Source: a virus. From it: a stretch of DNA of 29,517 nt. Position numbers and translations under genes: made by a program. Under the pieces are notes generated by a model. It had not been told where the DNA came from. It searched no databases and was given only the letters and a program-made list of their open reading frames with translations. Shown here one piece after another: positions 12,693 through 20,715 of this stretch (its first letter is position 1; each line of letters begins with the position of its first letter). The stretch is taken from positions 1 through 29,517 of IMG/VR virus record IMGVR_UViG_3300030104_001612; one strand, given 5' to 3'.

Positions 12693-13367
12693 TTATAAGC
12701 CAGATAATCTACTATTCACATTAGCTGTTAAAGCCGCAGAAGATGAGGTGTATATTTGTATTTCTTTTATCGTACCATCATAAGCATTTGTTGATGGTTG
12801 GCGGACTCCTATTGCATCTATTTCCGCCTGGCCAGATTTATTTTCAGTATCGGCTTGAGCAACTCCATTTCTATATAAAGTCATATTATCAGAGCCATCT
12901 CTAGTAAAAACTAAATAATCATCGCCAAAAGTTCCGCTATCCAAATCAAAATCAGCTGCCGAATTATTTATTTTCATTCTTATTCTACTAGAGCTAATAA
13001 TTTTAATAAACTCTCCGCCTCCATCATTATCGCCAATAACTACATTAGAAAAATTACTTGGATTAAGCCTTATTCCAATTGTAAAAGCTCCTGGCAATTC
13101 AATATTAGAAGAGGATTGTAAATAATTTGTATCTGCGCTATTAAACGTTAAAGTTCCAGCTGAGTATGCTGGTTGATTAGTAGCGATACCTTGACCCATA
13201 TCAAAACTATTAGAAGAGCTATCCGCCCAGTTGCTTACATCAGAGCCATTTAAAGTAATTCCAACGGCATTCTGATACCATGCCTTTAAAGAAGCCTCAT
13301 CACTTGGACTCCAAGTTCCTTGGCTTTGCTTATTTACTAAGCTTAATCCGAGTTTTAAAGCTAACAT
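12693..13367 (-). CDS. LamG/concanavalin-like virion protein
   Basis: A 224-residue beta-rich protein. SLKAWYQNAVGITLNGSDVS and NWADSSSN followed by TFNSADTNYLQSS, GAFTIGIRL and DDYLVFTRDGSDNMTLYRNG are the usual order of a LamG/concanavalin-like jelly roll. Such domains bind sugars and occur on phage head-decoration and tail proteins. Its place between head genes favours a capsid decoration or neck adhesin that touches the host surface or mucus glycans. The first 17 residues are an N-terminal helix that may anchor it. Confidence 0.6.
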   Translation of the reverse strand: MLALKLGLSLVNKQSQGTWSPSDEASLKAWYQNAVGITLNGSDVSNWADSSSNSFDMGQGIATNQPAYSAGTLTFNSADTNYLQSSSNIELPGAFTIGIRLNPSNFSNVVIGDNDGGGEFIKIISSSRIRMKINNSAADFDLDSGTFGDDYLVFTRDGSDNMTLYRNGVAQADTENKSGQAEIDAIGVRQPSTNAYDGTIKEIQIYTSSSAALTANVNSRLSGL

Positions 13368-13368
13368 A

Positions 13369-13629
13369 TTACTCTGTATATCCTATTGCTATTCCACTTG
13401 ATAAAGTCATAGCCGTTACGTTCATGAACAAAGTTGTTCCCGCTGGAAGAGTAGTAACTAAAGCCGCTGCATTTGTAACCGTTGCCGCTGTAATAGCTGA
13501 TACTTCGCTATCTACTGGAAAGTAAACAGCGTAAAAATTCTTACCCGATACAGCTCCAGTAAAAACTTCCGTTCCCGCATTTTTACCTAATTGCTCTGTT
13601 AATAATTGTTGTACGTTTTCTATTGCCAT
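13369..13629 (-). CDS. Small Ala/Thr-rich virion protein (86 aa)
   Basis: An 86-residue protein with an N-terminal helix (ENVQQLLTEQLGKNAGTEVF) and then a compact beta domain (NFYAVYFPVDSEVSAITAAT, LPAGTTLFMNVTAMTLSSG). This layout fits a small trimeric capsid decoration protein or a spike that the LamG protein attaches to. It ends 1 nt before the LamG gene. No family is recognised. Confidence 0.5.
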   Translation of the reverse strand: MAIENVQQLLTEQLGKNAGTEVFTGAVSGKNFYAVYFPVDSEVSAITAATVTNAAALVTTLPAGTTLFMNVTAMTLSSGIAIGYTE

Positions 13630-13655
13630 TTTTTATTTTTTTTATTTTTTAAATT

Positions 13656-14135
13656 CTATTGCCCGTAATATATATAATTTGTACCGCTTGGCGCTTGCCG
13701 TTGAGTATATTGAATTTGCTGCGTTCCATCTTTTTCCGATACAAGCATTTTTCCCTTTGTAACTAAGCCTTGAACTACTCCATTATCTTCGCTAGGCTCT
13801 AATACTTGAGTTTCAGTAGATGGGGCGGTTTCCTCTGTAAGTCTTACAGTACCTTCCCAGCTTACTTCATAAACCTCATATTTCCAGAATCCAGCTGGTA
13901 AAAATTTTATTTTACCCGAGTAAACATTTGGCGTTGCACTATAAGCAAAAGTAGCCTTAGTATATCTATTATAAATGTTTTCCGTTTCTGCATAAGCGTA
14001 CTGGATTGATTTATCCATATCATTACTAAATTTAAATAAATGCCTTATATGCGCAGAAGTAACCGCCGTATTAATTCTATTATCTTCTGTTTGTATATAA
14101 GCCGAAAATCCTGTTTCAGTAATTGCTTGTATCAT
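13656..14135 (-). CDS. Virion protein, possible neck or decoration protein (159 aa)
   Basis: A 159-residue beta-rich protein: AYIQTEDNRINTAVTSAHIR, ATFAYSATPNVYSGKIKFLP and GFWKYEVYEVSWEGTVRL. A Thr/Glu/Pro-rich linker (about 100-112) precedes a short C-terminal domain (QGLVTKGKMLVSEKDGT, then PSGTNYIYYGQ). No family is recognised. It lies behind the terminator that follows the second tube-like gene, so it is probably made in lower amount. Confidence 0.5.
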   Translation of the reverse strand: MIQAITETGFSAYIQTEDNRINTAVTSAHIRHLFKFSNDMDKSIQYAYAETENIYNRYTKATFAYSATPNVYSGKIKFLPAGFWKYEVYEVSWEGTVRLTEETAPSTETQVLEPSEDNGVVQGLVTKGKMLVSEKDGTQQIQYTQRQAPSGTNYIYYGQ

Positions 14136-14180
14136 ACTATATAATAGAAATAGTCTTTATTTATTTGCTTATAAAAGAAA

Positions 14181-14199
14181 AGAGGGTATAAAACCCTCT
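14181..14199 (-). terminator. Intrinsic terminator after the second tube-like gene
   Basis: On the minus strand AGAGGG (14199-14194) pairs with CCCTCT (14186-14181) across a 7-nt loop and is followed by TTTTCTTTTAT. It lies 35 nt after the stop codon at 14234 and before the next gene, so it likely limits read-through into the decoration, portal and lysis genes. Confidence 0.7.
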
Positions 14200-14233
14200 A
14201 ATCCCGAATATATATGAAAACTACTAATTGTTT

Positions 14234-14812
14234 TTATAATCCTGTTGATACAATAGTTCCAAAAGTAATTCCTGTATCAAAAGGGTCAGTACCATAATCT
14301 TCCATCATTGGAAACGGCTCTTTCTCCATGCCGTCCAGTGTAAGTGAATATCCATTTCTGTCACCCCAGGCTTGTCCCGAGTCGATAGTACCAGCGTTAA
14401 GCTCCATTCCGTTAGTTACTCCTAAAGCAACAATAACATCATGTCCATTAGCTAATTGCTGATTAAGCTGCGCAAATACTACTGTTTTCGTCGCTGCTAA
14501 TAATTTAATTTCCATTTGGTCTTCCTTGCTTAATCTATTGTAAACAATATTAATAGTAGGTTGATAATAGACAGTTCCATTTTCTCTACTTCCAACAATC
14601 GTTTCTGTTAAGCTAGATGTGCCAATTGGTAAAGTGTATTTATACAAATCATTACTTCCCATTTGTATATCAGTAATTTCATTTACTGTTACTCCCGCCG
14701 TCATTGTTATACTTGTAATTTGGTCTAATACTGCGAAATATACTGCATTGATACCGCCCGATATTCGGTTACAGTCCAATACCCTTCCGCGCGTCAGTGC
14801 TGTGCATGCCAT
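14234..14812 (-). CDS. Major virion protein, tail-tube candidate, copy 2
   Basis: A 192-residue protein, clearly a paralogue of the next gene (same start pattern ALTRGRVLDCNRISGG and shared core GSRENGTVYYQPTINIVYN, LSKEDQMEIKLLAATKTV, SGQAWGDRNGYSLTL). I judge them about 60 per cent identical. Size and beta-rich nature suit a tail-tube protein or an abundant head protein. The copies differ most in the loop after residue 30 and at the C-terminus, where the ring surface would be. It is flanked by terminators, in keeping with high local expression. Confidence 0.55.
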   Translation of the reverse strand: MACTALTRGRVLDCNRISGGINAVYFAVLDQITSITMTAGVTVNEITDIQMGSNDLYKYTLPIGTSSLTETIVGSRENGTVYYQPTINIVYNRLSKEDQMEIKLLAATKTVVFAQLNQQLANGHDVIVALGVTNGMELNAGTIDSGQAWGDRNGYSLTLDGMEKEPFPMMEDYGTDPFDTGITFGTIVSTGL

Positions 14813-14831
14813 AATTTTTTATTTTTTAAAT

Positions 14832-15428
14832 TTATAATCCTGTTTTATTTACTGTTATAGGGATATTCCCCGTGTTTAAATTGTCAAAAGGTTCGCTAGA
14901 ATAATCCTTCAACATTGCAAACGGCTCTGTTTCCATTCCTGTCATTACTAAAGAATATCCATTTCTATCCCCCCAATTTTGGCCGCTATCAATTGTTCCA
15001 TTATTTAACTGCATCCCATGTACCATACCCATTGCTACTATTACAGAATGGCCATTGGCCAACTCCTGGTTTAATTCAGCAAAAATAACTGTTTTAGTTG
15101 CAGCTAAAAGAGATATTTCCGCCTGGTCCTCTTTGCTTAATTTATTATAAACAAAGCTAATAGATGGAGTATAATATACCGTTCCATTTTCCCGCGAGCC
15201 TACTATTGTGTCAGTAAAAGATGAAGTTCCTATTGGCAATAAGTAACGGAATACCGCATTATCTGCCATAGCTATATTTTCTATTTCTCTTACTTGGTTT
15301 GGAGCTGCCGTTGTATCATAAGTAATTGTTCCTACTTGACTTAATACTGCAAAATACACCGCGGAAATTCCGCCGCTTATTCTATTACAGTCTACAACTC
15401 TTCCACGTGTCAACGATGTGCAACTCAC
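14832..15428 (-). CDS. Major virion protein, tail-tube candidate, copy 1
   Basis: A 198-residue paralogue of the following gene. Shared blocks are SLTRGRVVDCNRISGGISAV, LPIGTSSF, IVGSRENGTVYY, LSKEDQAEISLLAATKTVIF and NWGDRNGYSLV. It is the first gene after the capsid gene. Both copies keep all visible core residues, so both look functional. Two tube-like proteins could form a mixed tube, or one may have become a head or tail-end protein. The assignment as tube protein is by size and context. Confidence 0.55.
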   Translation of the reverse strand: MSCTSLTRGRVVDCNRISGGISAVYFAVLSQVGTITYDTTAAPNQVREIENIAMADNAVFRYLLPIGTSSFTDTIVGSRENGTVYYTPSISFVYNKLSKEDQAEISLLAATKTVIFAELNQELANGHSVIVAMGMVHGMQLNNGTIDSGQNWGDRNGYSLVMTGMETEPFAMLKDYSSEPFDNLNTGNIPITVNKTGL

Positions 15429-15447
15429 TATATCTCTTTATTAAAAG

Positions 15448-15471
15448 AGTAGGGGATTTTACCCCCCTACT
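15448..15471 (-). terminator. Intrinsic terminator after the major capsid gene
   Basis: On the minus strand AGTAGGGG (15471-15464) pairs with CCCCTACT (15455-15448) over an 8-nt loop, then CTTTTAATAAAG. It lies 11 nt after the capsid stop codon and before the tube-like genes. The U-run is short, so it may act as a partial terminator or stabilise the 3' end of the capsid message. Confidence 0.65.
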
Positions 15472-15482
15472 TTATTAAATTA

Positions 15483-16418
15483 TTACGACTGGTGTACGAT
15501 ATCCGCTCCAACCCCTAATTGAACTCCCATAGCATATTTAGCTACGACTCTAATGTTTGAACTTCCATCCAATTTAGACATGTCTAGCATCGATATACGA
15601 GTACTATCTGAAAGCAAGTCAGCTCCTAGGAATAAATTACTTCTCTCCGCTGCTACCATTTCATTGTTAGGTAGTCCAGGACAAACCGCAATTTTATAGC
15701 CTTCAAATACTGGCTCATAATCTCCATTCATATTATAAGCATTAACATATCCTAAAGTAGATACAGCTGAAATATATAAAGCATACGTTTTAGCATTCAT
15801 GTAAATATATAAATCATCTTTAGTTAAAGCTGAATTTAAATTAGATGCCATTGCTGCTGTTAAAGATTGTAAGTTAGCTATAATGTTACCAGCATCATAA
15901 GGAGCAGTTGCTGCATCAGCATTAACAGTCCCATCCGTTGCGAATCTTCCTGTTGTAGCTGTTAAGAATCCTTCAAACTCTCCATTTGTAGCTCCTGTTC
16001 CTGTCCAAATATTATTTTCTACATGATTAGCGATTATTTCGCCCATGTAAGATATTACATAGTCATCGAAAGATGCTGGCGGCGGAGAACCCGCTCCCGC
16101 TCTCATTTGTAAAGCTTCCCAAGAACTTAAAAGATTATTAGTACATAAATCCATGTTAATCTGTAAGTCCTTAACTTGTAACACCTTTTCCGTTAATTCT
16201 AATTTACCGTTTTTCTCAAAATCGCAAGTTGCATCTCTTACTACTCCATGGCCATCTGCATCCGCGCCATGCGACATTTTTTGTATTACTGATTTAAATT
16301 TAACGTTTTCCATTAACGTCATAAAGTCTATACTTTTCGCTTCTTTAAGTGCTGCCGAAATATAAAAGCCAGCCGCCTTTCCCGCAAAAGTTGAACCTGT
16401 TATTGTTGGTTGTGCCAT
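15483..16418 (-). CDS. Major capsid protein
   Basis: A 311-residue protein in the expected place after scaffold. It starts with TGSTFAGKAAGFYISAALKE and has the HK97-like features of a long N-arm, a helix-rich segment with ENNIWTGTGATNGEFEGFLT and an A-domain-like part (LYIYMNAKTYALYISAV), then YKIAVCPGLPNNEMVAAERS and the final strands RVVAKYAMGVQLG. It builds the icosahedral head. The pro-arm may be cut by the XkdF-like protease or the delta domain may be the separate scaffold. A terminator hairpin follows at once, and no own promoter was found. Confidence 0.75.
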   Translation of the reverse strand: MAQPTITGSTFAGKAAGFYISAALKEAKSIDFMTLMENVKFKSVIQKMSHGADADGHGVVRDATCDFEKNGKLELTEKVLQVKDLQINMDLCTNNLLSSWEALQMRAGAGSPPPASFDDYVISYMGEIIANHVENNIWTGTGATNGEFEGFLTATTGRFATDGTVNADAATAPYDAGNIIANLQSLTAAMASNLNSALTKDDLYIYMNAKTYALYISAVSTLGYVNAYNMNGDYEPVFEGYKIAVCPGLPNNEMVAAERSNLFLGADLLSDSTRISMLDMSKLDGSSNIRVVAKYAMGVQLGVGADIVHQS

Positions 16419-16444
16419 AATTTTAAAATTTTAATTATTATTAT

Positions 16445-17182
16445 TTATTTATTATTTAAGGTATGTAAAATTCTTTCCCTTTTAGTCATTTTTTTGTATT
16501 CTCTTTTAGACAATACTGGAGCTTCTGGGCTGAATTTATTAGTATTTAAAGGCGCATCAGCTGGGCTTGCAGCCAATTCAGTTTTTAATTTCTCATTTTC
16601 TGCCTTTAATTTTTCTATTTCTTCATCAGCTGAAAACTCAACTACCTCAGTAGTTTTAGTAGTAACTGTTTTAGGATTTTCGCCTGGCTCTTCGCTAGTT
16701 TCCTCAGTCATTTCAACCTCTTCTGATTCGCTATCGCCTAATCTAGATTTAATATCCGCAATTGCATCTTCTAGGTTGTCAACTCTATCTTTCATTTCTT
16801 CATAAGTTTTAGCCCAGTCAGTTTCCTCAGCTTCGCTTTCATAATCATCATCTTTTTTCTCCATTTCCACCTCTTCAGACATTTCTTCCTTCTCTTCTTT
16901 GGCTTCAACTTCCTCTTCCGTTTCTGATTCTAATACACTAGAAATTATACCCTCATCGTCCACTCTAAAGGAAACTCCAGTATCAGTTTTATACGTTCCC
17001 GCTGGAAGTGGTATGGTTGTACCGTCTTCCGTCAAAACTGAGATATCAACCCCAGATTCTAGTTCTTCGGCTGTTGATACATAGATAGTACCGTCTTCGC
17101 CTTTTGCCTGCCATGCAAGCTTAATTTCTTCCTCAGCCTTATTTAAGCCAAGTGCTACAAGTATTTGTTCTTTAATATCCAT
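16445..17182 (-). CDS. Scaffolding protein candidate
   Basis: A 245-residue, very acidic protein. The first 80 residues include a small beta domain (GEDGTIYVSTAEELESGVDI and LPAGTYKTDTGVSFRVDDEG). A long Glu/Lys-rich coiled coil follows (from about residue 85), then EEIEKLKAENEKLKTEL and a basic tail (SKREYKKMTKRERILHTL) that would touch the capsid. Acid-rich helix plus basic end is the usual form of phage scaffolds. It lies between protease and capsid genes, as expected. The N-terminal beta domain is an unusual addition. Confidence 0.65.
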   Translation of the reverse strand: MDIKEQILVALGLNKAEEEIKLAWQAKGEDGTIYVSTAEELESGVDISVLTEDGTTIPLPAGTYKTDTGVSFRVDDEGIISSVLESETEEEVEAKEEKEEMSEEVEMEKKDDDYESEAEETDWAKTYEEMKDRVDNLEDAIADIKSRLGDSESEEVEMTEETSEEPGENPKTVTTKTTEVVEFSADEEIEKLKAENEKLKTELAASPADAPLNTNKFSPEAPVLSKREYKKMTKRERILHTLNNK

Positions 17183-17213
17183 AAGTTCTTTTTTTATATA
17201 ATAGAATTGTTAT

Positions 17214-17930
17214 TTATTTTATTTGATTTTCGCGTATTATCTCATTTAAAGCTGATAATATTTCTTCATCAGTTGGGCTTTTTTCTGACATCTTTTGCAT
17301 CTTGTCAGTAAAATACCCCTCAATACTAAGTCCGCGCAAATTCCCTTGTTTTATCTCTTTCCAAAGCTCATCATTAGTTATTTTAAGTTTGACCATCCAT
17401 GTTCCTTTAGGCAGAGAAAAGCCGTATAAATTGCTCTTATCTAATTTTGTGTCTTCTATTATCCAGCTTTCAACTGTTAAAACTCCAGAAACTCTTTCAT
17501 TATGCTCATGAGTTGCCTTATGATGATTATTATGTTTTAAATAAAGTTCAGATGCGCGGCGCACCGTTGAAGGACTAAAGTAAACATAGTACTCCTTATC
17601 TGTATTAGGGTCGTACCTAAATATTTGTTTGTTTGGTATAAGCGCTGGGCTTACCAAAACTCTTTGGTCTTCATCTACTTTAGCAAAAGTTAAATTATTT
17701 TTTTCTTTTCCAAAATAAACAAAGTTTTCTTCTATTGCTGGGCTTGATACTAAGCTAATAGCATCAATAGCCAGCTCTTCGCTGTTATCATCTATTACCA
17801 ATTCTACAATAGATGTTGTCTTTTCGTAATAGTCTTTGTTAGCGGCTTCGCATTCAGCTTTAGAATCATATTCGCAGCTTCCTGTTTTTCCCCATTTATA
17901 TTTTCCGTTGTCGCATTTTTCGCAAGGCAT
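17214..17930 (-). CDS. XkdF-like prohead serine protease
   Basis: A 238-residue protein. Residues 38-235 match the XkdF/S78-type pattern: LAIDAISLVSSPAIEENFVY, FRYDPNTDKEYYVYFSPST, the His region KATHEHNE (138-145), then LTVESWIIED, GFSLPKGTWMVKLKI and LRGLSIEGYF (199-207), where Ser202 is the likely nucleophile. It should trim scaffold and capsid proteins. In front is a Cys-rich segment (CEKC 3-6, Cys19, Cys27) that could bind zinc and is also seen on related phage proteins. It follows the tape measure gene, which marks the switch from tail to head genes on this map. Confidence 0.75.
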   Translation of the reverse strand: MPCEKCDNGKYKWGKTGSCEYDSKAECEAANKDYYEKTTSIVELVIDDNSEELAIDAISLVSSPAIEENFVYFGKEKNNLTFAKVDEDQRVLVSPALIPNKQIFRYDPNTDKEYYVYFSPSTVRRASELYLKHNNHHKATHEHNERVSGVLTVESWIIEDTKLDKSNLYGFSLPKGTWMVKLKITNDELWKEIKQGNLRGLSIEGYFTDKMQKMSEKSPTDEEILSALNEIIRENQIK

Positions 17931-17966
17931 ATTATTATATAGATTTTAAGTTAATATATTTGATTT

Positions 17967-19880
17967 TTAAATTGTTGCTCTCCTTCTTATATTGGCTAGT
18001 TGGTCTTGACTCTGAGTCATTTCATCAGTAACAACAAAGGCTTTTAAAGGCTCTGGCTGCATTCCCCCAGATAATTCAAATGCTCCCGACATCATTTGCG
18101 GAGCTGGAGTTTGAGATTCCGCATCTGGGCTGCTATAACTTCCCCCGCTTATATTTGGAGCGCTACCGCCACCCCCGCCAGAGCTTGCTATTGCTTTTAC
18201 ATTAGCTAATCCAGAAGCGATTGCTGCCGCCGCTGCTATTCCCCCTAAAGCTGGTCCTACATAAGGAATACTAGCCATAGAAGCATAAGCTGCCGTTGCT
18301 CCTTTATAAGTATCAATTGTAGCTTGAGTAATCGCCATGGCTTTCCCAGCTGCCGTTTCTTTTCCTAATATTGTCGCAAAATTCCCCGCCGTTTGCGATG
18401 CAATTCCTAATCTTTTCTCTGCGCTCATTTCGCTCCATTTAATAGCATCCTTATCCGCCTTTTCGCTTTCCTTAGCAAATTGCTTCGCTATCTCTGTTCT
18501 TTTTCTAGCGTATTTTTCTTCTATTGCGGCTTTTACTTCCTCAGCATTTTCCATTAATTCAGCGGCCGCTATTGCTTTATCCTCTTCAATTTTTAGCTCT
18601 GCCAAAGCCCTTTGTTGTAAATCTTCTATTAAAGCTAAAGAATTTTCTTGCTGTAAGGCTAGTAATATATCAGCTTCTTTTTTCTGGCGGTCTAATTTTT
18701 CCTTTAAAGCCTTTTCATCTTCCGCTTTTTGCTTATCAATTCTATCTTGCTCTTCCTTGGCTCTAGCATCTTTCTCAGCTTGTATTTCCCTTTCAAAAGT
18801 ATTTACTTCTGTCATTACTCTTCTACGCATTTTAACAGATGCCGTTTCTTTTTCAATTAAAGCTACTTTTAAATCCGCCAGCTTTTTTTCATCTTCAACT
18901 AGATTTTCAGATTGCGCCATTTGTAATTCCTGGATTCTAACCGCTTCCTCAGCCAACTCTAGCTCTCTATTAGTAGTTTCCTCTTCTAGCGCTAAAGCCT
19001 TTTTTAAATTCTCTAATCTAACTGCCGCAGACAAGCTTTCATCTTCTGCCGCTAATCTAGCTTTCTCAATTTCCTGTCTAGTTTTGGCTTTTTGAATGCT
19101 AAATTCTATTTCCGCATCTCTTAATCTTTGCGAGGCTTTCTCTAATTGAGTCATGATTTTAACCTCTTCTTTTATTTCATCTACTACGCCTTTAGTAATT
19201 CCTTTAACATCTTGCATTGCGCCTTTAATATCCCCTTTAAATACCTTGACTATTGCGCCGCCAAATGTAGATATTCTATCTTTCAAAACATCAACTGTTG
19301 CGCCTACTGCTGTAAAAGCTACCTTGAGCTGGTCAGCTCCTTTTTTAGTACTTGTAAAATATGTAGCTAAAGAGCCAAAGGCCACCAATAAAGCTCCAAT
19401 TCCAGTCGACATTAATCCAGCTTTTATTGTTCCGAACATTGCTTTAGCCGCTGGGATTATTTGGCCAAATGCCGATTTAATACCATTTAAAGAAACTCCC
19501 ATTACATTAAAATTACCAATAGAGCCTGTTATTGCCTTATCCGTTTCTTTTTGCTCTTCATTAAATTTCTTAACTTCTTTAGATGCTTCTTTTTGCTCTA
19601 ATTTTAAGCCTTTTAAAGCGTTCTTTTCAAGCTTAATATTAGTTTCTGTTTTTTTTATCTTTTTATTTAAATCATCCATACCAGCATACCATGCGCCTTT
19701 AGGGATTGAGTCTTGTTTAGATTTTAATTGTATTAATTCCTTTTCCAAATCATTTAATACTTTTTCTTGTACTTCAATAGATTTAGTTACATTATCCAAA
19801 CTCTTCCCCCAGTCTTGAGTATCTTTAGTTACTGATTTTATATTACTTTTTACTTCGTATTCTAACACCTCTTTTGCCAT
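17967..19880 (-). CDS. Tail tape measure protein
   Basis: A 637-residue protein that sets tail length. It starts with a coiled coil (about 20-115, e.g. SIEVQEKVLNDLEKELIQLK) and has a hydrophobic part GQIIPAAKAMFGTIKAGLMS then IGALLVAFGSLATYF (about 140-175). A very long charged coiled coil follows (about 230-490, rich in Glu, Lys, Ala and Arg). A hydrophobic Ala/Gly-rich region (YVGPALGGIAAAAAIASGLA) leads to a flexible Gly/Ser tail. At about 1.5 angstrom per residue the tail would be somewhat under 100 nm, an estimate by the general rule. No peptidase or lysozyme domain is present. Confidence 0.8.
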   Translation of the reverse strand: MAKEVLEYEVKSNIKSVTKDTQDWGKSLDNVTKSIEVQEKVLNDLEKELIQLKSKQDSIPKGAWYAGMDDLNKKIKKTETNIKLEKNALKGLKLEQKEASKEVKKFNEEQKETDKAITGSIGNFNVMGVSLNGIKSAFGQIIPAAKAMFGTIKAGLMSTGIGALLVAFGSLATYFTSTKKGADQLKVAFTAVGATVDVLKDRISTFGGAIVKVFKGDIKGAMQDVKGITKGVVDEIKEEVKIMTQLEKASQRLRDAEIEFSIQKAKTRQEIEKARLAAEDESLSAAVRLENLKKALALEEETTNRELELAEEAVRIQELQMAQSENLVEDEKKLADLKVALIEKETASVKMRRRVMTEVNTFEREIQAEKDARAKEEQDRIDKQKAEDEKALKEKLDRQKKEADILLALQQENSLALIEDLQQRALAELKIEEDKAIAAAELMENAEEVKAAIEEKYARKRTEIAKQFAKESEKADKDAIKWSEMSAEKRLGIASQTAGNFATILGKETAAGKAMAITQATIDTYKGATAAYASMASIPYVGPALGGIAAAAAIASGLANVKAIASSGGGGGSAPNISGGSYSSPDAESQTPAPQMMSGAFELSGGMQPEPLKAFVVTDEMTQSQDQLANIRRRATI

Positions 19881-19890
19881 ATCTTTTATT

Positions 19891-20715
19891 TTATATAATC
19901 ATTTCGTAAATATGAAGCGTACAGCTCCAACTTATATTCATATCCGCAGCTCCAGTTACTTGAAAAACCATATCGCTCCCGCTAAAATTCATATTAGCCG
20001 TCCATCCCGCCACCGTTCCAGAGCTTACAACTACTGGCGTTGACTCATCTACTGAAGTTTCAAAAATTATACCAGTTGTAGTTAAAAATATCCTATCGCC
20101 ATCTGAACCAGCTGCTGTTCCGCCTGTTCTAACTCCTATTACTTTAGCTTCAAAAGATAAATAACAATTTCCCGAATCAACAGCTATTGCTGTTGTATTT
20201 ATATCGCCATTTACAAATAAACTTGTTGCGGACTCATCTGTTGTAGTTCCTGTTAAAGCTAATATTGAACTTTGCGCCTTTCCTTTTCCCGCTCCAGAAA
20301 AACCGCCACCGCCAAACACTATCTCTCCCGCTCTATAAGCAATCCCATAATTTCCTAATACTGAAGCATTATCTGCATACTCTTTTATTTCATTATTACT
20401 GCCGATAATAACGCTATTCCTGGAGTTTCCTTGGATTAAATTACTCTCCCCCATTACAAACGTATTATTTGCGCCTTCGCCTGTTACATTTTGAGAGCCT
20501 TGGATATTATTGCTTTCATTCCTAAAATTATTCGCTAATTTAGTGCTGTATTTAAAAGCGCTACAAGTTCCATCTACTCTATTATAGGTATACCCATACG
20601 CTTCGCATTGCTGTTGATTAGCCATTACTTCAGTAGTTCCATTTGTAAAAGTAACCTCTCCCGTTTCAGTAATCGTATTAGGCTTAATATTATATCCTGG
20701 TAAAAAATCTCTCAT
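19891..20715 (-). CDS. Tail tip or spike protein with YadA-head-like repeats
   Basis: A 274-residue protein. The N-terminal 45 residues are a virion-attachment-like part with TETGEVTFTNGTTEVMANQQ. Residues about 60-125 hold short repeats ending in N or G (SNNIQGSQNVTGEGANNTFV, MGESNLIQGNSRNSVIIGSN), like the left-handed roll of the YadA head domain. The last 120 residues are beta-rich and Gly/Thr-rich and may bind the host. A trimeric receptor-binding spike is likely but not proven. It is joined to the 988-residue tail protein by TAATG. Confidence 0.6.
   Translation of the reverse strand: MRDFLPGYNIKPNTITETGEVTFTNGTTEVMANQQQCEAYGYTYNRVDGTCSAFKYSTKLANNFRNESNNIQGSQNVTGEGANNTFVMGESNLIQGNSRNSVIIGSNNEIKEYADNASVLGNYGIAYRAGEIVFGGGGFSGAGKGKAQSSILALTGTTTDESATSLFVNGDINTTAIAVDSGNCYLSFEAKVIGVRTGGTAAGSDGDRIFLTTTGIIFETSVDESTPVVVSSGTVAGWTANMNFSGSDMVFQVTGAADMNISWSCTLHIYEMII

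Noticed and set aside
16410-16805. A 131-codon plus-strand frame opposite the scaffold gene
   Set aside because: It is the mirror of the Glu-rich coiled coil and is Ser/Phe-rich with no domain.
18337-19818. Long plus-strand open frames opposite the tape measure gene
   Set aside because: They mirror the Ala/Glu/Lys-rich coiled coil as Ser/Phe/Leu-rich shadow frames and have no start context.
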